From Haladaptatus litoreus (lineage in GTDB: Archaea; Halobacteriota; Halobacteria; Halobacteriales; Haladaptataceae): DNA of 64,000 nt. The notes beneath the pieces were generated by a model. The model saw only the letters and a program-made list of their open reading frames with translations. It was not told the DNA's origin and made no database searches. Positions 26,339-35,356 of this stretch are shown here, piece after piece. The translations under genes and the position numbers were made by a program. The stretch spans positions 106,125-170,124 of the forward strand of contig NZ_FTNO01000002.1 in assembly GCF_900156425.1 (NCBI RefSeq), written 5' to 3'. Each line of letters opens with the position of its first letter. Position 1 is the stretch's first letter.

Positions 26339-27133
26339 ATGATAGACCTCGAACTCTCGGAGTCGGAACTCGACGCCCACCGCGACCACATCACGGATTT
26401 CATCGAGGAAAAAGTCACCGAGGCAGGAACCGAATCCGCAGTTCTCGGCCTATCGGGCGGAATCGACAGCACGCTGACGGCCTACCTCACGGTGGAAGCC
26501 CTCGGAACCGAGGGCCTCCACGGCCTCGTTATGCCCGGCGCGGTGAGCCGGGAAGACAACATGAGCGACGCGGAGTGGGTCGCCCAAGAACTCGGGATTT
26601 CCTACGACGTGTTCGAAATCAACCCCATCGTGGACGAGTTTCTGAACGCCTACAGCGAGGCAGAGGGCGACCAGATGGCGGTGGGCAACGCCCGCGCCCG
26701 CACGCGAGCGGTGATGAACTACCTCGTCGCGAACCACCAAGGCTCGCTGGTGCTCGGAACCGGAAACCGAACCGAGGCGCTCGTGGGCTACTTCACGAAG
26801 TACGGCGACGGGGCGGTGGACTGCCACCCAATCGGCAACCTCTACAAACAGCAGGTGCGCCAACTGGCGCGACACGTCGGCGTCCCCGACGAACTGGCGG
26901 AAAAAGAGGCGACCGCGGGACTCTGGGCCGGACAGACCGACGAAGAGGAATTGGGAATCGACTACGACACGCTGGACGCGGTGTTGGCGCTCCACGTCGA
27001 TGGCCCGCTTTCGGCCTCTGCGACCGCTCGGCAGGTTGACGGCGTAAGCGAGGAAGACGTGTCCCGAATCGGGTCGATGTTCGCCCGAAGCGAGCACAAG
27101 CGGGCGGTTCCGCCAGCACCGGAATCGCTGTGA
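26339..27133 (+). CDS. nadE: NAD+ synthase, ammonia-dependent (NadE)
   Basis: A 264-residue enzyme that amidates nicotinate adenine dinucleotide with ATP and ammonia. The PP-loop LGLSGGIDSTL lies near residue 38. NARARTRAVMNYLVAN, GTGNRTEALVGYFTKYGDGAVDCHPIGNLYKQQV and LWAGQTDEEELGIDYDTLDA are the standard NadE segments. There is no glutaminase domain, so free ammonia is used. It has its own upstream gap and is convergent with the enoyl-CoA hydratase gene. Confidence 0.96.
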   Translation: MIDLELSESELDAHRDHITDFIEEKVTEAGTESAVLGLSGGIDSTLTAYLTVEALGTEGLHGLVMPGAVSREDNMSDAEWVAQELGISYDVFEINPIVDEFLNAYSEAEGDQMAVGNARARTRAVMNYLVANHQGSLVLGTGNRTEALVGYFTKYGDGAVDCHPIGNLYKQQVRQLARHVGVPDELAEKEATAGLWAGQTDEEELGIDYDTLDAVLALHVDGPLSASATARQVDGVSEEDVSRIGSMFARSEHKRAVPPAPESL

Positions 27134-27141
27134 GGTTTTAC

Positions 27142-27849
27142 TTATTTAGTCGCGCGGCGCGTAGCGGCGATGTCCTCGGCGTGTTCTGCGACGAGTTCAC
27201 CGAACGCTTCGGCCTCGCGGGCGGCCTGTACCCCTATCGAAGACCGGTCGCGGACACGGGATTTGACGACTCGAAGCGCATCCGGCGCATTGTCGGCGAC
27301 TTTTTCTGCGACTGCCCGTGGGTCGTCGGTGATGCGCGAAACTAAGCCCATCCGTCTGGCTTCCTCCGCGTCCACGACCCGGCCCGAAAGCGCGAGGTCG
27401 AGGGCGTCACCCAGTCCGACGATTTCGGGAAGTCGGGCAGTGCCACCCCACGCGCCGAAGATACCGAGTTGCACCCCCGGTTCGGCGAACGTCGCGTTCG
27501 GCGTGGCGACTCGTAGGTCGCAGGCGAGCGCGAGTTCCACCCCGCCGCCGCGGGCGAAGCCGTCGATTCCGGCGACGACGACGCTTTCAGCGCGCTCGAT
27601 TGCGTTCGCGGTGCGCTGGCCGCGCTCCGCGAACGCCTCAGCCGAGTCTTGGTTCAGTTCGGCGACAGTATCGAGGTCGGCACCGGCACAGAAAGCGGTC
27701 CCTTCGCCATGAAGATGGATGACCGATTGGCCGGCGTTTTCGACGGCTTCCGCGAGGTCGTCGAGACCTTCGGATGTCAGTGCGTTGCGGGACGCGGGGC
27801 GGTCGATGGTGATCGTTCTGATTTTCGAGCCATCGGTTACGCGAATCAT
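27142..27849 (-). CDS. enoyl-CoA hydratase/isomerase family protein
   Basis: A 235-residue crotonase-fold protein. The oxyanion-hole segments are AFCAGADLDTVAEL (about 60-72) and ARGGGVELALACDLRVAT (about 103-120), followed by FAEPGVQLGIFGAWGGTARLP. In hydratases two glutamates are catalytic; one is plausibly in GGGVELA and the second position is less clear, so isomerase or hydrolase activity is also possible. The start at 27849 (MIRVTDGSKIRTITIDRP) fits the family. It is divergent from the gene at 27908. Confidence 0.87.
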   Translation of the reverse strand: MIRVTDGSKIRTITIDRPASRNALTSEGLDDLAEAVENAGQSVIHLHGEGTAFCAGADLDTVAELNQDSAEAFAERGQRTANAIERAESVVVAGIDGFARGGGVELALACDLRVATPNATFAEPGVQLGIFGAWGGTARLPEIVGLGDALDLALSGRVVDAEEARRMGLVSRITDDPRAVAEKVADNAPDALRVVKSRVRDRSSIGVQAAREAEAFGELVAEHAEDIAATRRATK

Positions 27850-27907
27850 ACGCCACGTTGGCGACGCTTTCCAAAGGTCTTTGGCAGTTCCGTCGTAAGC
27901 CCCGATA

Positions 27908-28549
27908 ATGGAAGAGGCCGTCCGGGCGCGCGGGGCAGCGCGCGAGGCTATCGAGGACATTACGCCAGCGCGACTCCGCGAATACATCGACGGACTGCTG
28001 GAATCGTCGGGAATCATCCCGGGTGTGCTGACGTTGCTCAGCGTGCGAGCAGGCGATGACGATGTCGATGCAAACGAAGTCGAGCGTCGCGCCACAGGCG
28101 TCCAACTCATCTACGAAGGATTGCGACTCACACGAAGACTCGCACACGACGAACCGTGGAACGCGGAACCGCCACACACCGAGAGCAACATCGCGGTTCT
28201 CGCCGCGGACGTGATGGTTTCTCGCGGCTTTTCGCTTCTCGCGCGCACGGAAGCCGCCGAAACAGCGGTTCGAACCGTGAAGTCCTTCGGTCGCGACCAG
28301 ACCGCAAGAAATGGCGAGGGCGCGCTCGAAATTGACGTGTTCGAACTCGCCATCGTCGCGGGAACGACCGCGACGGGTGGTGACCGACCGGCAGGGGCCC
28401 GACGATACGCGGAACATCTCGCGACGACAGTAGCCGAACACGAATCCAGTTCGAACCTTCCCGACGACACCGCGGAGAGACTCGCAAAGCTGTCAGGACG
28501 CCGGACGAATCACGTCGATGAACCGCCGTCATCGACGACCGACCCCTGA
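27908..28549 (+). CDS. prenyltransferase-like helical protein (DUF7114-like)
   Basis: A 213-residue all-helical protein. Segments such as SGIIPGVLTLLSVRAG, GVQLIYEGLRLTRRLA and NIAVLAADVMVSRGFSLLA follow the helix pattern of trans-isoprenyl diphosphate synthases, but the two DDxxD metal motifs of active enzymes are absent. It may be a catalytically altered relative or an accessory subunit. I match it to DUF7114 by pattern only. tRNA-Thr follows in the same direction 51 bases later. Confidence 0.65.
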   Translation: MEEAVRARGAAREAIEDITPARLREYIDGLLESSGIIPGVLTLLSVRAGDDDVDANEVERRATGVQLIYEGLRLTRRLAHDEPWNAEPPHTESNIAVLAADVMVSRGFSLLARTEAAETAVRTVKSFGRDQTARNGEGALEIDVFELAIVAGTTATGGDRPAGARRYAEHLATTVAEHESSSNLPDDTAERLAKLSGRRTNHVDEPPSSTTDP

Positions 28550-28600
28550 CCGAAATCGAAACGCCTAAAGACAGTTCCGTGTGTAGAAATAGATGCCTGC

Positions 28601-28672
28601 GCCTGGGTAGCTTAGCGGTAAAGCGCGTCCTTGGTAAGGACGAGAGCCCGGGTTCAAATCCCGGCCTAGGCT
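28601..28672 (+). tRNA. tRNA-Thr (GGT)
   Basis: A 72-base cloverleaf. Acceptor GCCTGGG pairs with CCTAGGC (one G-T) and the discriminator is T. The anticodon stem is CGTCC/GGACG with loop TTGGTAA, giving anticodon GGT (reads ACC). The T arm is CCCGG-GTTCAAATC-CCGG. No intron or CCA is encoded. It is followed at once by TTTT, a plausible terminator. Confidence 0.94.
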
Positions 28673-28870
28673 TTTTCAGTTTCTCAGCCGAACAGCGGAG
28701 TGTTTCTTCGATTCGTCTTGGTAAACTCATAAGAGAAATTCGCACTCTAATCTATAAATAGAAAAACAAGAAAAGGATTGAACACTGACTGATTAAATGA
28801 CACATAGTTGGAATCAGAGCCCGTTTAATTCATTCATAGGAAATAGTTAAGCGAACAGAATTTCGTTCGC
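28673..28870. other. AT-rich gap between tRNA-Thr and the first propeller gene
   Basis: 198 bases, clearly AT-richer than the coding parts, ending in the promoter block described at 28822. No copy of the tRNA 3' end is seen further downstream, so there is no evidence for an attachment-site pair. Confidence 0.5.
28822..28843 (+). promoter_or_regulatory. conserved promoter block of propeller gene 1
   Basis: CGTTTA (28822-28827), seven bases, then CATAGGAAA (28835-28843), ending 27 bases before the ATG at 28871. The same two words at the same spacing precede the paralogue at 30531, so the block was copied with the gene or is under selection. Confidence 0.6.
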
Positions 28871-30409
28871 ATGCCAAACGAAGAGAGGCGGACGTTCCTC
28901 AAAACGGTCGGTATCGCAGTTGGTGCGGCAGGCCTCACTGGAACAGGTGTCACACTCGCACAGCAAGACGACGACAGCGATGGTGACACGGGCGACGATG
29001 GTACAGTTCATGCAGATGGATGGCCGACACGAGGCGGCAACATGGCGCGGAACAGGTCGACGGACGCGAGTGGCCCCGTGCCGCGTGCGACGAATCATCG
29101 GAAGATGGATTTCGAGGCATCATCGGATGAACTAATCCAACTCGGCGAACCCGTCGTCGTCGGTGAGACGGTGTATCTCTCAGTTGCGGTACGGAACGCG
29201 GAAAGTACCGATGGATACGTCGCCGCCTACGATGCGGCCACGTTCGAGCGGCAGTGGAAGCGAGACGATATTAGAGTCACAACCTCTCCGACCGTTGTCG
29301 ATGGCACCGCCTACGTAGGAACTGACGATTCGTTGTTTGCACTCAACGCGGAGACGGGAGAAACGGAGTGGAAACGTACAGATGAGCATCTGTATCAGCC
29401 CGAAACGGTAGTTGTCGATGGACGGGTGTACACCGATGGTGGATACGCGTACGACGCTGAAACGGGTGAGCTACTGTGGGAGGAGAGGGGCAACTCAAGC
29501 AGGGTCTTCTACGGAAACGAGACCCTCCACTACAGCACGGGTGCTCGAAATCCCGACGACGGTTCTCTGAAGTGGAGTTACTCGTGGCACAACAACTCGG
29601 TGCACACAATAAGCGATGGACTTGTCTACAAAATTCTGTATCCAGCAGACGGCACGAACCAACTCTACACCACCTCTGCAGACGACGATTCGAGCGAATG
29701 GTCGTACAGCTATCCGGACAATTCGGTTATTCGGTCCGTGACGGTAGGAGACGGGAGCGCGTTCATCACAACGTGGGGGTCGGACACAGTAATCGAAGTC
29801 GATGCTGAGACAGGAACAGCGAGCGAGATATACGAGTTGGACGTAGGCACTCAGTTCGTAACGCTGGCAGACGGCGTTCTCTACGTCGGTGGCGTAAAGC
29901 AACTGGACGACACAAAAGAGGCGGTTGTCCTCGCAATCGACGTGCAGACCGGCGAAGAACAATGGAGATACACGCTTGGGGAGTGGGACTATGAGTTGCT
30001 CACTGTCCGAACTCCCGTCGTCGTTGACGAGAAAGTGTACGTTACGGTCAGTCCGAGTTGGCCGTACGACGATACCCCGGACGGAGAGAAGTCGACACTG
30101 TTTGCTCTCGAATACAGTGACGAAGAGGACGATTCGGACGGACAAGCGCCGGAAGCGTGTATCGAGTCCTCGTCGAACCTCGACGACCTCGAAGCGGGTG
30201 ATACCGTCCGTCTCGAAACCTGCTCGACCTGCTACACCGACGAAGGGCCAACGCACGAGTGGGACACCAACGGCGATGGCGAGTACGACGAAACCGGCCA
30301 CTCAGTCGAAGTGACTGTTCCGGACTGCGAATCGCTCGAAGTTACGCTTCGCATCACTGATTCGGATGGGGATACTGACACGGCGAGCGTCATTATCGCC
30401 CCGAACTAG
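28871..30409 (+). CDS. Tat-exported PQQ-like beta-propeller with PKD-like C-terminus
   Basis: A 512-residue secreted protein. The twin-arginine signal is ERRTFLKTVGIAVGAAGLTG, with cleavage probably after TLAQ, then a Asp/Gly-rich linker. Propeller blades are marked by repeated tags such as AYDAATFERQWKRD, ALNAETGETEWKR and AYDAETGELLWEE. Residues about 425-512 form a PKD-like beta domain (ACIESSSNLDDLEAGDTVRLE ... THEWDTNGDGEYDETG), usual in haloarchaeal surface proteins. No cofactor role is proven; many family members are structural or bind other partners. The paralogue follows directly. Confidence 0.88.
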   Translation: MPNEERRTFLKTVGIAVGAAGLTGTGVTLAQQDDDSDGDTGDDGTVHADGWPTRGGNMARNRSTDASGPVPRATNHRKMDFEASSDELIQLGEPVVVGETVYLSVAVRNAESTDGYVAAYDAATFERQWKRDDIRVTTSPTVVDGTAYVGTDDSLFALNAETGETEWKRTDEHLYQPETVVVDGRVYTDGGYAYDAETGELLWEERGNSSRVFYGNETLHYSTGARNPDDGSLKWSYSWHNNSVHTISDGLVYKILYPADGTNQLYTTSADDDSSEWSYSYPDNSVIRSVTVGDGSAFITTWGSDTVIEVDAETGTASEIYELDVGTQFVTLADGVLYVGGVKQLDDTKEAVVLAIDVQTGEEQWRYTLGEWDYELLTVRTPVVVDEKVYVTVSPSWPYDDTPDGEKSTLFALEYSDEEDDSDGQAPEACIESSSNLDDLEAGDTVRLETCSTCYTDEGPTHEWDTNGDGEYDETGHSVEVTVPDCESLEVTLRITDSDGDTDTASVIIAPN

Positions 30410-30481
30410 AATAACTATACAAACCAATTTATATATTTTTATTAGTTATACGATTAAATGATAGTTATCGTCAAAATAGCT

Positions 30482-30503
30482 CGTTTACCATAATCATAGG
30501 AAA
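30482..30503 (+). promoter_or_regulatory. conserved promoter block of propeller gene 2
   Basis: CGTTTA (30482-30487) and CATAGGAAA (30495-30503) repeat the block of the first gene with the same spacing between words and exactly the same 36-base distance from CATAGG to the chosen ATG at 30531. This decides the start codon against an in-frame ATG at 30507. Confidence 0.6.
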
Positions 30504-30530
30504 GGAGTGGCTATGAAAAACCGTAGATGC

Positions 30531-31978
30531 ATGCCGAACGAAATAAGGCGGACATTCCTGAAGACGGTTGGCGTCGCTATCGGCGGAGCCAGCATCGCGG
30601 GCACCGGTATCACCCTCGCACAACGAGATGACGATAGCACCGATGAAAGCACACCGACAGGCGGATGGACGATGTATCGTGGGAACGCCGGACGAACGGG
30701 CTCAACTACCGATAGCGGTCCCGAATCGGCGGTAAGGACCGACTGGTCAATGGACTTGAACGGCGGTATGTCGTACATCGAACCAGTGGTCGCGGATGGG
30801 ACGCTGTATCTGGCCGCAAACGAATCCACTAGTCCAACGGTGAGCGACGGATACATCGCCGCCTACGACCCGGAAACGGGAGACGAGCGGTGGAAGCGGG
30901 ACTTCGCCGCTCAAACTCCGGTCGTCGGTGGCGAAACGGTCTTTTTCGTCACGACGGTAACCGAAGAGTTCGCATCTAACGAGGGCAATCTCGTCGCACT
31001 CGACGCCGAAACCGGCGAGACGAAGTGGCTGAAAGACGACGCGATTTGGTCGTTCCCGTCGTTTGCAGATGGAAAACTGTACGCTACCGATGGCGGAAAT
31101 GCGTACGCATTCGACCCCGAAACGGGTGAAACCATATGGGAAACCGAACGGACGGACGACACTACCCACTGGACGACACCATGCTACGCTGACGGCACTC
31201 TCTTTTACGGCGAAGGAATCGCACTTTCTACCGACGATGGGGCCGAACAGTGGCGTCTTCCCGACGATGTCGGGTACGAATACAGCAACGGCTTGTTCAA
31301 AGCAGTTGCCGACGGAACGGTGTACGGAGTTCTTGAGGAGGAAATCAGCGATTCGACCCCGGTTATTCAGGCCAGATCCGCCGACGGTGGTCCCTCCTGT
31401 GGGAACACGAACTCGACGGGATATGGGGAAGAATCAGGTCGCTCACCGTCGCAGATGGCCGCGTACTGTTCGTGCCCGATTACAACGGTAACGCAACCGA
31501 AATAATCGCACTCGATGCGACGACGGGCGACGTGGCGTGGACGCACGACGCGGAAGCGTCCTTGAGCAGGGATGCAACAGTGGCCGATGGAACGGTCTAT
31601 GTCGGTGGACGGACCGACCCCGAGACCGACCTCGGGGAGGCGGTAGTCGTCGCCGTCGATGTAGTATCCGGTGACCGGGAGTGGAGTTACACGTTCGGAA
31701 GCTGGAATTTCGACGAATACGGACCATGCGCCAACACCCCAGTCATTGCGGACGGTAAGGTGTTCACCGCCACCTATCCGTCAGGTTCGACGATAGACCA
31801 CCAATACGTCCAGAATGCCGACCTCTTCGTTCTCGGCTCTGGTGACGTGCCGGATGACGGTGGCGACGATGGTTCCGACGATTCGGACGACGGTGGCGAT
31901 GATGGCGCAGACGACGGCGATGATTCGAACAGCGGACCTGATGACGACGGGTCGGACGGCAACGAAGACGACTGCTAA
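30531..31978 (+). pseudogene. Tat-exported beta-propeller paralogue, frameshifted near 31389
   Basis: The frame from 30531 has the same signal as its upstream paralogue (IRRTFLKTVGVAIGGASIAG) and blade tags (AYDPETGDERWKRD, ALDAETGETKWLKD, AFDPETGETIWETE) up to VIQARSADGG. It then goes out of phase and stops at 31505. The +2 frame continues the blade pattern from SLLWEHELDG through VADGRVLFVPDYNGN to the Asp/Gly-rich tail ending at 31978. The bases GGTGGTCCC at 31386-31394 need one more base, probably a G, to restore a roughly 482-residue protein. Either a real one-base deletion or an assembly error. There is no PKD domain, unlike the paralogue. Confidence 0.8.
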
Positions 31979-32060
31979 GAACAGAGTTCATCAGCAGTCA
32001 TCTCCCCGAGCTGACGGAACCACACCAACGTTTTTGTTCTCGCTTCGCTTTCACACAGCC

Positions 32061-32720
32061 ATGCGATTTGTTATCGTGGGTTCCGGACGAGTCGGATTGC
32101 GAACCGCCCGAGTGCTAACCGAGGAGGGCCACGACCTCGTTATCGTGGAGAGCAACCCCGACAAAGTCGAGCGAGCGCGCAAGGACGGCTTCGAAGTCGT
32201 GGAAGGCGACGGTTCGGACGAGAACGCACTGGTCGAGGCCGGTATCGACTCGGCGGATGCAATCGCCGGACTGACCGGCGATTTGAACGTCAACTTCGCG
32301 GCCTGCATGGTCGGCAAACATCACGGCTGTCGAACCGTCATGCGCATCGACGAGGACTACCGGGAGGACATCTACCACAAGTTCGCGGACGACGTGGACG
32401 AGGTCATCTACCCCGAACGCCTCGGCGCTGCGGGAGCGAAAACTGCCCTGCTCGGCGGGGATTTCGACGTTATCGCGGATTTGACCGAGAACTTGCAGTT
32501 GACGACGATGACGATTCCGGAGGGTTCGGAACTTATCGGAACGCACGTCATGGGCGTCGAACTACCGACCGACGCGCGAATCTACGCCCACGGACGTTCG
32601 CACGAGCGAATGACGATTCCGCTCCCCGGAACCGCGCTCGAAGGCGGCGACCGCGTTGCGCTCATCGCCGCGCGGGATGCGCTCCCGGCGGTTCGTGAGC
32701 GACTACAGGGGTCGGCGTAG
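32061..32720 (+). CDS. TrkA-type potassium-uptake regulatory protein (RCK)
   Basis: A 219-residue cytosolic protein. Residues 1-130 are an RCK/TrkA-N Rossmann domain (MRFVIVGSGRVGLRTARVL with the GxGxxG NAD site, VVEGDGSDENALVEAGI). Residues about 140-215 are TrkA-C (TMTIPEGSELIGTHVMGVEL). Such proteins gate Trk/Ktr-type K+ transporters in response to nucleotides, important in a salt-in archaeon. No membrane partner is adjacent. The ATG at 32061 gives the usual N-terminus. Confidence 0.92.
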   Translation: MRFVIVGSGRVGLRTARVLTEEGHDLVIVESNPDKVERARKDGFEVVEGDGSDENALVEAGIDSADAIAGLTGDLNVNFAACMVGKHHGCRTVMRIDEDYREDIYHKFADDVDEVIYPERLGAAGAKTALLGGDFDVIADLTENLQLTTMTIPEGSELIGTHVMGVELPTDARIYAHGRSHERMTIPLPGTALEGGDRVALIAARDALPAVRERLQGSA

Positions 32721-32892
32721 TCAGTGCGGTTCGCTGTCGCTATCAATGTAAAGCCCCACCGTAGGAATTATATTTCGATAATATACAAATAGATACGAAT
32801 ATATTTCGGAATGCCACTGACGAGGGCTGAAACCGGCGTTCTTCGAACCGCGGAAATATTGATACTCCCGTACTACGTTCTAATGAGTGTCT

Positions 32893-33700
32893 ATGAGCGT
32901 ATCCGGCCCACTGACGACCCAACGGGTCGCTGAACTCGTGATGTCGAACCGAGCAATCAGAGCACCCTATTACCGTGCCGAACACGACGAGGGAGTTCGT
33001 TTCACGGAACTGGAAAAGGGCCTCCAATGGGGAGCTGACGTCATTCCAGCCTTGATGAGTCTTTTCCAGGTTGAGCAAGACACACGGGAAAACTACTCCG
33101 ACGGCTGGGTGGGCTTCGCTCGCCACTGGAGAGGAGACACGTTGCGGCTAGACTTCGACCTGTTTTCTGAATCCGAGGAATCAGACTCGGTGTTGGTCGT
33201 GACCGCGATATCAGGCCGAGAGGGAGAGAAAACCATCGTGGACGAAGACTTCGGAGAAATCGAGTTGCCAGATCAGGTTCCGACCGAGCAAGAATGGGAG
33301 GAACGGCGCAAACGTTACCAGACGGTACGGAGGAAGGACGATTCCGATGGGTCGGTTGCGGTGAAGGCGTACATTGCGGCGTTGCCGGGGGTGGAAGCGT
33401 GAGGTTGCGACACAATTCGATGAAATCATTCAACAGGAAGTGTCCCCCGTACGCCGCGCCGTGAAGTATCACCAACCGTTCTACGGCGTCGAGGGCCAAG
33501 GATGGTTCGCGTCGTTCAGCGCATTCTCGAAACATGTGAAACTGTCGTTCGTGTGTGAAACGTATCTCGAACCGGAGCCGCCCAGCGGGACGGGGCCGGA
33601 GAGACAGGCTTTGGATCTGAAGAAGACGGACGCGCTGGACGAGGAGCAGGTCGCTTCTTGGATACGGCAATCCGCCACCAATCCGGCGATGGGTTGGTGA
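32893..33700 (+). pseudogene. DUF1801-containing gene split by an extra G at 33387-33391
   Basis: The frame from ATG 32893 codes about 165 residues of an unrecognised N-terminal region, enters AVKAYIAALPG, and stops at 33402. The +1 frame continues exactly where a DUF1801 domain should: GWKREVATQFDEIIQQEV, then YHQPFYGVEG, FSAFSKHVKLSF and ending at 33700. The switch falls on a run of five G; removing one G joins both parts into a protein of about 268 residues. DUF1801 proteins resemble bacterial YdhG and have no firm function. The N-terminal part could also be a separate gene fused to it. Either a frameshift mutation, a phase-variable tract or a sequence error. Confidence 0.7.
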
Positions 33701-33899
33701 GGACTCGCGTCTATGCGATGACGATAAGGCAACCACCAGCCCTCCCCGATATTTGTCGAAACACAGCTATTGAAATTCCACTGTACATGCATGCCTGCTC
33801 CACGAAGCACGGCAACCGCGACTTCGGGAAGAACTGCATCCAGTTACACTACTAATTGAATCTGTAACTCTCCACGGATTTCAATAGAGCCGGAAAAAC

Positions 33900-34058
33900 G
33901 ATTGGGCAGCGCGGGGTTCTAGGGTCGTCCGGGACGAGAACTTTCGTGGGGAGATTGGTGACACTGTAACGGGAAGCCAACCCGCCGCCAGAGCCCCCGG
34001 CCCCGCCGGAAACCCACCGCGAGACTGCGACACGCTTCGCGCCCGAGCCGTCGGGCGC
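33900..34058 (+). ncRNA. candidate structured non-coding RNA
   Basis: A GC-rich island after an AT-rich segment. It contains a nested hairpin (GTTC at 33917 ... GAAC, with inner TCGTC-CGG-GACGA), the segment TTGGTGACACTGTAACGGG, and a perfect 8-bp stem with GCCG loop at 34039-34058 followed by AAATACGAAAAA. The words TGTAAC-GGGA-GCC recall the Alu-domain loops of archaeal SRP RNA, but the SRP helix 8 with its GGAAG and AGCA loops is not found, so this is not a full SRP RNA. No protein frame is plausible. Transcription is inferred only. Confidence 0.35.
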
Positions 34059-34228
34059 AAATACGAAAAAGACGGGATACCTCTTTGTTATGAACTGTTT
34101 GTCAGGAGTACAGGCACCGTTTGGAACTGTCAGGGTAGCTCTACGACGAGTCAGGAGTTGCCTGCCGAAAGGGGAGTCCCGAAGTGGAGGTGTGGGAGAG
34201 CGGGGTCAGGGAGGATGTGGGTGGTGTG

Positions 34229-34280
34229 CCGGGCGCGCGAAGTGGGAGGATGGGAGAGAGTGTTGTGCGCGCCCGGTTTT
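34229..34280 (+). terminator. hairpin with T-run
   Basis: CCGGGCGCGC (34229-34238) pairs perfectly with GCGCGCCCGG (34267-34276) around a 28-base purine-rich loop, and TTTT follows. On the plus strand this resembles an intrinsic terminator for a transcript starting somewhere in 33760-34060. Confidence 0.45.
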
Positions 34281-34375
34281 AGCTCGGCGCGACGGTGACT
34301 TAAAACCGCGTCAGACGGCTGTACGACCCTTCCGCTACCACCGATTTCATAGTCACGGCGTGAGATGTGAGAGCC

Positions 34376-35242
34376 ATGCACGGAACTGGCGTCCCACTGC
34401 TGACACCGTTCGACGACGAGGGGAACCTCCGAGAGGCCGACCTCCGCGAACTGGTCGCGTGGGTCGAAGACCGCGGCGTGGATTTCATTGTCCCCTGCGG
34501 GTCGAACAGCGAGGCGGAACTGATGAGCGTTGAGGAGCGCAATCGAGTGACCGAAATCGTCGCGGACGAAGCCAGCGTTCCGGTTCTCGCCGGAACCGGG
34601 CATCCCGGACTCCGCGAGACGCTCCGGCAGACGAACCTCGCGGCGGAGGCGGGAGCCGACGCCGCGCTCGTGGTAACGCCCTTTTACTTCGGTCACGGCG
34701 ATGATACGTTGGCCGACTACTACCGAACTGTGGCCGAGGAAAGTCCGATTCCGGTGTACCTCTACAGCGTTCCAGTGTTCACCGACGTCGTCCTCTCGCC
34801 AGAAGTGGTCGGCGAACTCGCCGACCACGAGAACATCGCCGGGATGAAAGATTCGAGCGGGAACCTGACTAGACTCCAGCGAGAGCGCGCTCGCACCGAG
34901 GACGCAGATTTCGACCTGTTGGTGGGAAGCGGCAGCATCTTCGCCGCCGGACTCGACGCCGGTGCTGACGGGGGTATCCTCGGACTGGCGAACGTCGCAC
35001 CCGAGCGTGCCAGCGAAATCTATCGACTGCATCAGGGCGGCCACGACGCGCAGGCGCGCCAGCTGAACGCCAAACTGGTCGAACTGAATCAGGCGATTAC
35101 CGCCGAGTACGGCGTTCCCGGTGCGAAAGCGGCCATGCAAGCGCGCGGCGCACCCGCAGGTGCGCCGCGCCGACCGCACCGCCCGGTGAGCGACGAGGTT
35201 CGGGGCGAACTCGCGGAACTGGTGCAGGCCGCAGAGCAGTAA
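34376..35242 (+). CDS. DHDPS/NAL-family aldolase (DapA-like)
   Basis: A 288-residue TIM-barrel protein of the dihydrodipicolinate synthase / N-acetylneuraminate lyase family. The Schiff-base lysine is in GMKDSSGN (about 157), the catalytic tyrosine in VYLYSVP (about 129), and the substrate-carboxylate motif, usually GTTGE, reads GSNSEA here. The family is shared by DapA, KDG aldolases and other pyruvate lyases, so the substrate is open. No other lysine gene is nearby to support DapA. The C-terminal end has a basic, Pro/Arg-rich loop (APRRPHRPVSDEV). The ATG at 34376 is preferred over the GTG at 34367. Confidence 0.87.
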   Translation: MHGTGVPLLTPFDDEGNLREADLRELVAWVEDRGVDFIVPCGSNSEAELMSVEERNRVTEIVADEASVPVLAGTGHPGLRETLRQTNLAAEAGADAALVVTPFYFGHGDDTLADYYRTVAEESPIPVYLYSVPVFTDVVLSPEVVGELADHENIAGMKDSSGNLTRLQRERARTEDADFDLLVGSGSIFAAGLDAGADGGILGLANVAPERASEIYRLHQGGHDAQARQLNAKLVELNQAITAEYGVPGAKAAMQARGAPAGAPRRPHRPVSDEVRGELAELVQAAEQ

Positions 35243-35356
35243 ACAACCGACTCCGACATCCCGATTCCCACGCTGGATAATTACAGGTAAACATACTTGG
35301 GGTTCCAGCCGAACTGCCCATCTAATGAACTGTGTGTCTTTCGATACGTCAATTTT

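Larger units (their letters stand above)
33701..34375. other. 675-bp non-coding stretch before the DHDPS-like gene
   Basis: No convincing gene on either strand. It has an AT-rich segment (33760-33895), a GC-rich structured part (33900-34058), a moderate stretch, a purine-rich plus strand part (34165-34265) and the hairpin plus T-run at 34229-34280. The last 95 bases should hold the promoter of the gene at 34376. Confidence 0.6.

Noticed and set aside
27908..28549. Active polyprenyl diphosphate synthase
   Set aside because: The helical pattern is suggestive but no DDxxD motif is present, so only a prenyltransferase-like label is given.
28601..31980. Genomic island integrated at tRNA-Thr
   Set aside because: The following genes are accessory and flanked by AT-rich spacers, but there is no integrase and no second copy of the tRNA 3' end in the window.
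33900..34290. Complete SRP or RNase P RNA
   Set aside because: Only a short resemblance to the SRP Alu loops is visible; the helix 8 signature of SRP and the conserved GAAAGTCC/ACAGAA-type words of RNase P are not found on either strand.
34090..34533. 147-codon frame before the DHDPS-like gene
   Set aside because: It runs through the terminator-like hairpin and into the aldolase gene in another frame; the composition is Arg/Gly-rich and not protein-like for this genome.
34376..35242. Confident assignment to DapA
   Set aside because: The GTTGE motif is replaced by GSNSE and no lysine-pathway gene is nearby; other pyruvate lyases fit equally well.
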